Positions 1 through 5,603 of a stretch of DNA of 5,688 bases are shown here, in pieces (the stretch's first letter is position 1; each line of letters opens with the position of its first letter). The notes under the pieces are model-generated. The model saw only the letters and a program-made list of their open reading frames with translations. It did no database searches and had not been told where the DNA came from. Both the position numbers and the translations under genes were made by a program. The stretch spans positions 1-5,688 of the forward strand of contig CALMXN010000308.1 of the NCBI GenBank assembly GCA_937871145.1, read 5' to 3'. The DNA is from an uncultured Clostridia bacterium. GTDB lineage: Bacteria > Bacillota > Clostridia > Oscillospirales > Ruminococcaceae.

Positions 1-1113
1 TGATGCGTTATCAAGATAGTCCTCTTTAAGAGCTGAAACATCAATTTCATTGCAATCAACAAGCGCCTGCAACTCCTCAAAGGTAATTACGCAATCAATT
101 ATGCCCTTTATTCCCTCTTTGTTGATTTCAGCTTTTTTAGCAGTACAAGGTCCTATGAAGATTATTTTTGCATTCTCATCTGTTTGTTTTATGAACTTTG
201 ATATTGCTATCATTGGTGAAACATTGTGAGAAATATTCGGCACAAGTGCAGGAAAGTTCTTTTCTATGTATTGGACAAAAGCAGGACAGCACGAACTTGT
301 GAGGAAGCCTTTTTCGTACAGCTCCTTTGCCTCATCAAAAGCCACCATATCAGCACCGAGGGCAGCTTCAATTACACTATGGAAGCCCATTTTCTTTAAT
401 GCAGTAATAATCTGGCCAAGCTTATACTCAACAAACTGGCTTGATATTGACGGAGCAACCACTGCATATACCTTATAATTCTGATTGTTGTTGCTGTTCT
501 TGAGGATATTTACTGCATCCACGATAAATGATTTGTCCATTATCGCACCAAATGGGCACTGATAAACACAGGCACCACATTCAATGCACTTGTCATTATT
601 AATACTTGCCTTTTTATTCTCGTCCATTGAAATAGCCTTCACCTTGCAGGCTTTTTCGCATGGCCTTTTCATCGACTGAATTGCTGAATAAGGGCAGGCT
701 GCGGCACACTTTCCACATTCCTTACACTTGTCAGGATCAATATGCGCCTTATGGTATAGATTATCAAAGGTTATTGCTCCGAAATGACAGTTTTCTGCAC
801 ATCTATGAGCGATACATCCTCTGCACGCATCTGTTACTGCATAGGTTGTGACAGGACATTCATCACATGCAATATCAAGGACTTCAACAATGTTTGGGTT
901 TTCTTTGTTTCCGCCCATAGCAAGCTTTATTCGCTCGCCCACTATTGCACGTTCCTTATATATGCAGCAACGCATTGTTGCTTCTTTTCCGTTGACAATT
1001 TCCTTAGGGATATCATACTGGCAATTTTCAAGCGTTCCCGCATAAGCATGCCTTGCGACTTCCCTTAGAACCTTATATTTTAAAATCTGTACCTGGGTAT
1101 CAAACTTTGGCAT
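1..1113 (-). CDS. hydA: [FeFe]-hydrogenase, group B-like, C-terminus cut by window edge
   Basis: The N-terminal 371 codons of a monomeric [FeFe]-hydrogenase; the frame is open to base 1, so the C-terminus is missing. The family catalyses reversible H2 formation, probably with ferredoxin, in the cytoplasm. Visible in the translation: an N-terminal region opening MPKFDTQVQILKYKVLREVA, as I recall for group B enzymes; a cysteine cluster C97-C100-C105-C109 with unusual spacing; two ferredoxin-type clusters (C130, C133, C136, C140 and C176, C179, C182, C186); then H-cluster loops L1 TSSCCPAFV (C275, C276) and L2 GPCTAKKAE (C323). L1 with PAF rather than PGW favours group B over group A. Loop L3 (CxGGC type) should lie beyond the edge. 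The start is ATG at 1111-1113, with TAGGAGAG at 1120-1127, 21 nt after the phosphatase stop. It is last of the four operon genes seen. It resembles Ruminococcus albus HydA2 in context. Family call is secure; subgroup is moderately sure. Confidence 0.9.
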   Translation of the reverse strand, partial: MPKFDTQVQILKYKVLREVARHAYAGTLENCQYDIPKEIVNGKEATMRCCIYKERAIVGERIKLAMGGNKENPNIVEVLDIACDECPVTTYAVTDACRGCIAHRCAENCHFGAITFDNLYHKAHIDPDKCKECGKCAAACPYSAIQSMKRPCEKACKVKAISMDENKKASINNDKCIECGACVYQCPFGAIMDKSFIVDAVNILKNSNNNQNYKVYAVVAPSISSQFVEYKLGQIITALKKMGFHSVIEAALGADMVAFDEAKELYEKGFLTSSCCPAFVQYIEKNFPALVPNISHNVSPMIAISKFIKQTDENAKIIFIGPCTAKKAEINKEGIKGIIDCVITFEELQALVDCNEIDVSALKEDYLDNAS

Positions 1114-1134
1114 TTGTTTCTCTCCTAATTTCAA

Positions 1135-2304
1135 TCAATAGTAAAATACGTTTATCTTCTTGCCAATCTGATTAAGGCATTCATTGAGTTCCTTTATAAT
1201 CTGGAGCTTTATGCCTATACTGTATGGAAGGTCAGGATTCTGATGAGCTGGATTAATGGCTGTTCCTACAAAAAAGTTTATTTCTGTTGCATACTCGAAT
1301 AGCATCTGTGAAAGGAGCGATGCACCGTCCTGCTTGTACTTCCAGTGAGAAGAAAGCTCCGAATCTGATACAATCTCCTTTGCATATTCAAGAACCTTAC
1401 TCATTGTGACTATTCCCTCGGTCACTAAATCAATTCCTTCAATGTGACCGATTGGCGGAATTGATCTGTCAGGGTAATCAATGCTTGTCGAAACGCTCTT
1501 GCCAAGGTAATCAGCAACGATCTTTGAGGTTGTTCCACCGCATACAATCTTCTTGCCCTCTTTTGAAAAGAAAAGTGCAAGCTCCTTGCTTTCATCATCC
1601 AACTGCTTTGGTGGGCCGAACATAACATTGACTTCCTCAGCATTACGGATTTTTACTGTTGCGATTGTTGTATCATCGCCCGCTCTTCCACCATAAAGGC
1701 GGTTACATTCTTCTGCCAAAAAGGTTGAAACCATTTTTGCAGACATATCGGAAGTATATCTGAGTTCAAGATATTCAATAATATTCTTTCTCTGCCAACC
1801 GAAATTGAGGAGCTTTCCTACCCCCGCATATTCTGCCCCGTCACTGAAACTTACAAATACATCATCTATCTGAACTTTAAAGTGACTCTCAAAAATCTTC
1901 TTTTCACCGATAATTTTAAGTGTGGAGTCATACTGAATACTCTTGCCATCTCTTAAAACAACACAGGCAGGGTTATCGAACTGTATGAGTGTTATCATTC
2001 TGTTCTTGCTCACCTGAATGATTGTGAATGTGGAATATGCTATGTTCCGGACTGTACACACAGGTAATGTTCTTGCGATTGCATCAACACACTGCTCAAG
2101 TGACATTCCGTTTGACATCATTGTACAGATGATTTTTGAAGTAAGCGTTGCAAGGATATTTGCCTTAACGCCACTTCCGAGCCCGTCGGCAAGAACAAGC
2201 GTTACATTATCATCATGCTCTATGATTTCTACTTTATCTCCGCATAGATATTCGCCGTATTTAATAAGGCTGACGTAGCCTGTTTCTGTATATAAAGAGT
2301 TCAT
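1135..2304 (-). CDS. SpoIIE-family (PP2C-type) Ser/Thr protein phosphatase
   Basis: A 389-residue cytoplasmic protein with no membrane segment. Residues ~10-220 form a SpoIIE/PP2C catalytic domain: G22-D23 near the N-terminus, LVLADGLGSG (metal-binding D40, G41), SFSDGAEYAG (D155, G156) and GRAGDDTTIATV (D210, D211). These acidic residues fit the metal-binding set of metal-dependent phosphatases, so it should be active and dephosphorylate Ser/Thr on a partner. Residues ~225-389 match no family I recognise; they include CGGTTSKIVADYLGK (255-269) and NPAHQNPDLP (351-360). The start is supported by AAGGAGAA at 2308-2315. It lies 26 nt after hydS and 21 nt before the hydrogenase gene, so it is co-transcribed with both. 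A Ser/Thr phosphatase occurs in the hydS-hydA2 unit of Ruminococcus albus, which suggests it relays the HydS signal. No kinase or anti-sigma partner is visible here. It lacks the membrane region of sporulation SpoIIE and should not be named spoIIE. Confidence 0.88.
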   Translation of the reverse strand: MNSLYTETGYVSLIKYGEYLCGDKVEIIEHDDNVTLVLADGLGSGVKANILATLTSKIICTMMSNGMSLEQCVDAIARTLPVCTVRNIAYSTFTIIQVSKNRMITLIQFDNPACVVLRDGKSIQYDSTLKIIGEKKIFESHFKVQIDDVFVSFSDGAEYAGVGKLLNFGWQRKNIIEYLELRYTSDMSAKMVSTFLAEECNRLYGGRAGDDTTIATVKIRNAEEVNVMFGPPKQLDDESKELALFFSKEGKKIVCGGTTSKIVADYLGKSVSTSIDYPDRSIPPIGHIEGIDLVTEGIVTMSKVLEYAKEIVSDSELSSHWKYKQDGASLLSQMLFEYATEINFFVGTAINPAHQNPDLPYSIGIKLQIIKELNECLNQIGKKINVFYY

Positions 2305-2330
2305 TGGTTCTCCTTGAAAAACTGTAGTGG

Positions 2331-4007
2331 TTATAATTCATCATTTATAAAAGCATCTTTAAGCTTTGTGAGAGCAATCTGCGTTTCTGCTGCTGTTTCA
2401 CCGAGGAGTGAAGCAATTTCCTGAACAACTCTCATCTGTTTTTCTATTACCTTGTCAGCAACCACAACTGTCTGAAGGCACAGTTCATTTTTAGTGTCCT
2501 GTTCCTTTTGCTTATCTGAAATATCCTTCATAATAATTATACAGATATGATATTCCTCGTCATAAACAATGGATTGTTCAACCGTCTTTTTATATGAGTT
2601 CAATGCAAGCTTTCGCTCTAATACTGACTTTCCGGTTTCCATTACTTCAAGAATATCGGAAGGATTAAAGAGCGTTGCTATTGAATTTTTTATCAGCGAC
2701 TTTCTGTCCTGCATATTGAAGAGTCTGCAGGCTGTCGGGTTAGCCTCAATAATCCTGAGGTCATCATCTATTGCCATAATGGCATTCGGTGAATTGTTTA
2801 TTATCTTGTCCGAGAATGATTCAGCTTTTTCCTTTAAGTAAGGCAGACACATAGTAAGGTCAGCCTTGCCAAAATAAACAGCAACAGCTTTATCGCGACA
2901 GGTCTTGTATCCACAGGTACCACAGTTTAGCTCATGCTCAGGCAAGGTCTTTCCCATTTTCTTAAGGATATCCTTAATTGCATTCTCACCAGGCATCTGT
3001 CTGTGAACACCACAATAATTTATATTTTTATCAAGTGAAATATCAGTATGTATATCAAGATCCTTATTACCTGAATAAGCGTTTACTCTTCTTATACTGT
3101 CAATGCAGTTTGCTCTGTACTTCAAAGCAGCAGGTCCGTTGATGCATCCACCCTCACAGGCATTCATTTCAATAAAGCAGTTATTTGTTTCAAACTTATC
3201 GATACTTTCAAGAACCTGAATACATTTTTCAACACCATCAATAGCGTAATATTCAAAGTCGGTATTATCCGTATCCATTGAAGCAATAATTCCACCAGCT
3301 CTTGGGAAGAATCTTGCACGATAAGCATCGTCAAGGACAACTTCCTTCTCGGATATTTCTATATCATATTCACGCAGATAATCCATTATTTCATCAAAGG
3401 TAATAACACAGTCAAGCTCTTTGATAAGCTTCATTTCATCTTTTTTTGAAATACATGGACCGATAAACACAACAAAAGCATCAGGATATTTTTCCTTAAT
3501 CATCTTTGCGTGTGCGTGCATTGGAGTAATTACATCCGCAAGATATTTTATAGCATTAGGATAATACTTCTGAATAAGAGTATTTACCGTATGACAGCAG
3601 GATGAAATAAGAACCTTCTGTTCCTTGCGGGCAATAATTTTCTCATATTCTTTTTTAACAATCTCAGCGCCCTCTGCTGTTTCTAAGACATCAAAAAATC
3701 CGACAGCCTTTAGCATCTGTCGTATTTCGCCAATCCCCGACGCACCGAATTCACTTATGTATGAAGGAGCAACACTTGCAATAACCTTCCTGCCTTGTTT
3801 TATTGCTTCATCAACAATACCTATATCATTACGGATTTCCTTTGCATTCTGCGGGCAGGCAACAAAACACTTTCCGCAAAGAATACACTCATCAATAATG
3901 ATATTCGCCTGTCCCTCGCTGAATTTTATGCTTTTGACAGGACAGTTTCTTATGCAGTTATAACAGTTCTTGCAGTTTGATTTTTTCAGCCCTAAAATAC
4001 TATCCAT
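2331..4007 (-). CDS. hydS: Putative H2-sensing [FeFe]-hydrogenase with PAS domain (HydS)
   Basis: A 558-residue cytoplasmic protein. In order: two [4Fe-4S] ferredoxin motifs (C12, C15, C18, C22 and C41, C44, C47, C51); an H-cluster domain (~73-310) with L1 SSCCH (C137, C138), L2 GPCISKK (C185) and L3 ACEGGCINGPA (C284, C288); a further Fe-S motif, CGTCGYKTC plus a later Cys (C362, C365, C370, C387); a PAS domain (~399-498); and a helical, probably coiled-coil tail (~500-558) ending in TKLKDAFINDEL. This is the architecture of the sensory group C family, thought to sense H2 rather than turn it over quickly. Cluster-ligand cysteines are all present, but L1 has His where catalytic enzymes have Pro, and L3 ends GPA rather than GGGQP. 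No kinase domain is fused, so output must pass through a partner; the phosphatase downstream is the obvious candidate. Start ATG is 7 nt after the ferredoxin gene; its ribosome binding site (TGAGG) overlaps that gene's TGA, suggesting translational coupling. H2 sensing itself is inferred. Confidence 0.9.
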   Translation of the reverse strand: MDSILGLKKSNCKNCYNCIRNCPVKSIKFSEGQANIIIDECILCGKCFVACPQNAKEIRNDIGIVDEAIKQGRKVIASVAPSYISEFGASGIGEIRQMLKAVGFFDVLETAEGAEIVKKEYEKIIARKEQKVLISSCCHTVNTLIQKYYPNAIKYLADVITPMHAHAKMIKEKYPDAFVVFIGPCISKKDEMKLIKELDCVITFDEIMDYLREYDIEISEKEVVLDDAYRARFFPRAGGIIASMDTDNTDFEYYAIDGVEKCIQVLESIDKFETNNCFIEMNACEGGCINGPAALKYRANCIDSIRRVNAYSGNKDLDIHTDISLDKNINYCGVHRQMPGENAIKDILKKMGKTLPEHELNCGTCGYKTCRDKAVAVYFGKADLTMCLPYLKEKAESFSDKIINNSPNAIMAIDDDLRIIEANPTACRLFNMQDRKSLIKNSIATLFNPSDILEVMETGKSVLERKLALNSYKKTVEQSIVYDEEYHICIIIMKDISDKQKEQDTKNELCLQTVVVADKVIEKQMRVVQEIASLLGETAAETQIALTKLKDAFINDEL

Positions 4008-4014
4008 AAAAGCC

Positions 4015-4260
4015 TCACTGTTCAGTCTTTAAAACGTACTTATTGAATACCTCGTCGAAGTTTTCTTTTGAAACGCCTGTAATAATCTCATCATCAACCT
4101 TAATAGTTACACCTGATGTGCATTTCCCGAGGCAGAATGACGCCTTAAGGTCAATCTTGTCTTCAAGATTATTAAGCTTGATGTTTTTCTTGAGCAATTC
4201 AATTATATCATAAGAACCCCTCAGATGACACGAAGAACCTATGCAAACGTATATTTCCAT
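4015..4260 (-). CDS. Small thioredoxin-fold [2Fe-2S] ferredoxin (NuoE/HydC-like)
   Basis: An 81-residue protein of the thioredoxin-like [2Fe-2S] ferredoxin family. Four cysteines sit in the family pattern, C6-x4-C11 (CIGSSC) and C43-x3-C47 (CLGKC). The GSSCHLRGS segment and the closing pattern, a short beta hairpin then a helix (VTIKVDDEIITGVSKENFDEVF), also fit. It corresponds to the C-terminal cluster domain of NuoE/HydC-type subunits without their N-terminal helical part, so it is an electron carrier rather than a complete dehydrogenase subunit. It is the first gene of the operon, directly behind the promoter and Rex operator. The start is supported by AAAGGAGC at 4268-4275. It probably passes electrons to or from HydS or the hydrogenase, but partner and direction are inferred. 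The stop codon overlaps the hydS ribosome binding site. Confidence 0.87.
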   Translation of the reverse strand: MEIYVCIGSSCHLRGSYDIIELLKKNIKLNNLEDKIDLKASFCLGKCTSGVTIKVDDEIITGVSKENFDEVFNKYVLKTEQ

Positions 4261-4278
4261 TTAAGTCGCTCCTTTATA

Positions 4279-4296
4279 TTGTTAATTATTTAACAA
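4279..4296. promoter_or_regulatory. Rex-type redox operator
   Basis: TTGTTAA-TTAT-TTAACAA, a perfect dyad matching the clostridial Rex consensus TTGTTAANNNNTTAACAA at every fixed position. Symmetry extends outward to 12-bp arms (4274-4285 and 4290-4301). It begins 4 nt after the -10 box and covers the predicted start point near 4294, the geometry expected for repression. Rex binds when NADH/NAD+ is low and leaves when NADH rises, so the hydrogenase operon should be induced under reducing, fermentative conditions. The match is seen in the sequence; that Rex binds here is inferred. Confidence 0.88.
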
Positions 4297-4300
4297 TATA

Positions 4301-4329
4301 ATTATATACCTTATTTTTAATTTTGTAAA
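4301..4329 (-). promoter_or_regulatory. Sigma-A-type promoter of the hydrogenase operon
   Basis: On the minus strand, -35 TTTACA (4324-4329), a 17-nt spacer, then a consensus -10 TATAAT (4301-4306). Transcription should start about 7 nt further on, near 4294, giving a leader of roughly 35 nt before the ferredoxin ATG. The start point falls inside the Rex-type dyad. No other good promoter was seen between the four genes, so this one likely drives all of them. Confidence 0.8.
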
Positions 4330-4592
4330 GTAGATTTTTATAGAATTTACCTTAATTTAATATAAATTTGTAATAGAAAATGCTCGAAGAATCTATTCCA
4401 TGATTCAAGAATTAAACTTTATAAAATCATGCAAAAAATCCGCAGGCATTATGCTTACGGGGTTTTTGTTGGTTTCGAAGGCAGGTTTTGAACGTCAGTA
4501 ACTTCCTCAGAATATTATGTCAGAAATACATTATCACTAATTAACTATCAAATCTACATAAAAAAACATATAATGAAATGAGGTGATAAAAA
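4330..4592. other. Divergent intergenic region with dyads and an orphan hairpin
   Basis: The noncoding stretch between the divergent hydrogenase-operon promoter and the LysM gene. It holds two short overlapping dyads, GAATC (4389-4393)/GATTC (4402-4406) and CATGATT (4399-4405)/AATCATG (4425-4431), followed at once by the hairpin at 4433-4470. Downstream lies a CATATAAT box (4567-4574) close to the LysM ribosome binding site. I found no clear complete plus-strand promoter, no tRNA and no credible small ORF. A small RNA ending at the hairpin is possible but unsupported. Confidence 0.5.
4433..4470. terminator. Terminator-like hairpin upstream of the LysM gene
   Basis: An imperfect stem: A-run 4434-4438 with T-run 4463-4467, CCG (4440-4442) with CGG (4458-4460), then AGGCA (4444-4448) with TGCTT (4452-4456, one G-T pair) around a TTA loop. 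T-rich tracts follow the G+C part on both strands, so it could terminate in either direction. No gene ends here: both neighbours point away from it. Its core is closely similar to the hairpin at 5064-5100. It may be a dispersed repeat, an attenuator, or the end of an unseen short transcript. Confidence 0.55.
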
Positions 4593-5009
4593 ATGTTTTC
4601 TTATGAAGTTCAGCCGGGTGATACCCTTTACAAAATTGCTGATTACTTTGACGTAAGTATTCAAGATATATTGGCCGCAAACCCTCTTCTTAACCCAAAT
4701 AATTTGTATGTCGGACAAATAATCCGCATTCCAATCAGCACATATCTTTATCAGAATTTCCCTTGGTACTATTTATATCCATTGCTTTTTATTCGTTACC
4801 CACGCAATTATTGGAGCGATAGGAGACGTTGGCCACGCTGGCAACCTGGAAGAGGTAGATGGCCTGGAAGAGATGGATGGCCTGGAAGAGATGGATGGCC
4901 TGGTAGAGACGGCTTCCCTGATAGAGACGGATTCCCTGATAGAGACGGCTTCCCTGGCAGAGACGGCTTCCCTGGCAGAGACGGCTTCCCTGATAGAGAC
5001 GGACGATAA
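4593..5009 (+). CDS. LysM-domain protein with WPGRDG/FPDRDG tandem repeats
   Basis: A 138-residue protein. Residues ~3-48 are one LysM domain: YEVQPGDTLYKIADYF, then DILAANPLL, then NPNNLYVGQIIRIP. LysM domains bind peptidoglycan or related glycans. Residues 51-70 are aromatic and hydrophobic, 71-89 are rich in Arg and Trp, and 90-137 are eight copies of a six-residue unit: three WPGRDG followed by five FP(G/D)RDG, ending in Arg. There is no signal peptide: LysM starts at residue 3, so it is either exported by another route or placed as spore-coat LysM proteins are. A coat or surface role is only a guess. GAGGTGA at 4580-4586 supports the ATG. It is transcribed away from the hydrogenase operon and is probably monocistronic, with a hairpin after it. 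The repeat frame is supported by continuity with LysM. The exact function is unknown. Confidence 0.82.
   Translation: MFSYEVQPGDTLYKIADYFDVSIQDILAANPLLNPNNLYVGQIIRIPISTYLYQNFPWYYLYPLLFIRYPRNYWSDRRRWPRWQPGRGRWPGRDGWPGRDGWPGRDGFPDRDGFPDRDGFPGRDGFPGRDGFPDRDGR
4860..5003 (+). repeat. Eight tandem 18-bp repeats inside the LysM gene
   Basis: Units start at 4860, 4878, 4896, 4914, 4932, 4950, 4968 and 4986. Units 1 and 2 are identical, 6 and 7 are identical, and 4 and 8 are identical; unit 5 differs from 4 at its last base only. Units 1-3 begin TGGCCT (Trp-Pro), units 4-8 TTCCCT (Phe-Pro). Because the period is a multiple of three and the unit lacks stops in most frames, long spurious ORFs appear on both strands here. 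Adjacent identical units suggest recent slippage duplication, so copy number probably varies among strains. Confidence 0.95.
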
Positions 5010-5063
5010 AGCAGTAATTCACAATGCTTTTTATGCAGAATGCTATTTGAATGGTTTAAAATC

Positions 5064-5100
5064 AAAATCCCGCAAGCTTTGTGCTTACGGGATTTGTTGT
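5064..5100. terminator. Bidirectional terminator between convergent genes
   Basis: Stem AAATCCCG (5065-5072) with CGGGATTT (5088-5095), a C-A mismatch, then AAGC (5074-5077) with GCTT (5083-5086) and a five-base loop. On the minus strand it runs into an ATTTTGATTTT tract; on the plus strand into TTTGTTGTTG. It lies 55 nt past the LysM stop and about 110 nt past the stop of the convergent membrane-protein gene, so it can serve both. Its core resembles the hairpin at 4433-4470. Confidence 0.72.
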
Positions 5101-5139
5101 TGTCACTAATATACCAATTAAATAGTATGAAATAAAATC

Positions 5140-5191
5140 AATCCACAAAAAATATTTTCGCGCCTTTTTCTGTATACGAACGATGTGGATT
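5140..5191. repeat. Short inverted repeat AATCCACA/TGTGGATT
   Basis: Perfect 8-bp arms at 5140-5147 and 5184-5191 enclose 36 nt that include ATTTTCGCGCC and GTATAC. It lies between the bidirectional terminator and the end of the membrane-protein gene. The loop is too long for a good terminator. It could be a weak RNA structure in the 3' untranslated part of the minus-strand gene, or chance. Confidence 0.35.
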
Positions 5192-5206
5192 AACATCTTC
5201 TGCAAC

Positions 5207-5590
5207 TTAATAACTCCATATTTCAAAGTTATATCTGTATTGAAAATAATATCCGACAATATTTAAAAGTAGCAAACAACTATATATGATAATGACTGAT
5301 AGTTTTAAAGCTTTTCTTCTATATTCTTTTATAATACAATAAGTCATTAATAAAGCTAAGATGATTATTATAATTATAGTCCGTGGGAAATTCTGATAAT
5401 TAACATCTGTAAATAAATAAAATATTGTATTTAAATCTTCTGATAAAGTTTCTGTGAAATTATAGTAATTTCCGTAGTTACTTCTACATATAAATCCAAA
5501 TATGTATATAGGTATATACATAACTATATTTACTATTGAGAAAAATAAAAACAAATTTTTTATAGCAAAAATATTTTTTATTTTCTTCAT
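5207..5590 (-). CDS. Small hypothetical membrane protein, three predicted helices
   Basis: A 127-residue protein I do not recognise. A basic N-terminus (MKKIKN) leads into hydrophobic stretches at about residues 12-34, 69-86 and 97-113, consistent with three membrane helices. A polar loop rich in Asn and Tyr (~37-66) lies between the first and second, a basic stretch (KEYRRKALK) between the second and third, and an aromatic tail (YYFQYRYNFEIWSY) follows. The start is well supported by AAAGGAGGA at 5595-5603, a near-perfect ribosome binding site 4 nt before the ATG. It is Ile/Tyr/Asn-rich and more AT-rich than the hydrogenase operon, which could mean transfer or simply relaxed codon use. It converges on the LysM gene with a shared hairpin between them. 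No partner is visible in the window; its promoter may lie beyond the right edge. Confidence 0.75.
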   Translation of the reverse strand: MKKIKNIFAIKNLFLFFSIVNIVMYIPIYIFGFICRSNYGNYYNFTETLSEDLNTIFYLFTDVNYQNFPRTIIIIIILALLMTYCIIKEYRRKALKLSVIIIYSCLLLLNIVGYYFQYRYNFEIWSY

Positions 5591-5603
5591 GTTATCCTCC
5601 TTT

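Noticed and set aside
266..1068. Plus-strand ORFs opposite the partial hydrogenase gene
   Set aside because: The minus strand encodes a continuous cysteine-rich hydrogenase with conserved motifs; the plus-strand readings have no recognisable domains.
1425..1643. Minus-strand ORF of 72 codons inside the phosphatase gene
   Set aside because: Out of frame with the phosphatase, lacks a good ribosome binding site and has no recognisable features.
4860..5003. CRISPR-like array
   Set aside because: The 18-bp units are directly adjacent with no spacers and are in frame within a protein gene.
4789..5065. Minus-strand ORFs across the repeat array (PSLPGKPSLPG-like and YQGSRLCQGSRL-like repeats)
   Set aside because: They are antisense readings of the 18-bp repeats. 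The plus-strand frame has a ribosome binding site and continues from a real LysM domain.
4873..5109. Plus-strand ORF in a second frame with ETASLIETDSL-like repeats
   Set aside because: It starts inside the array without a ribosome binding site and runs through the terminator hairpin, so it is a by-product of the 18-bp period.
5140..5191. Replication-origin or DnaA-box cluster suggested by AATCCACA/TGTGGATT
   Set aside because: The arms differ from the TTATCCACA consensus and only two copies exist, with no other origin features.
5062..5259. Minus-strand ORF of 65 codons overlapping the end of the membrane-protein gene
   Set aside because: It overlaps the terminator hairpin and lacks a ribosome binding site; its sequence is AT-rich noise.
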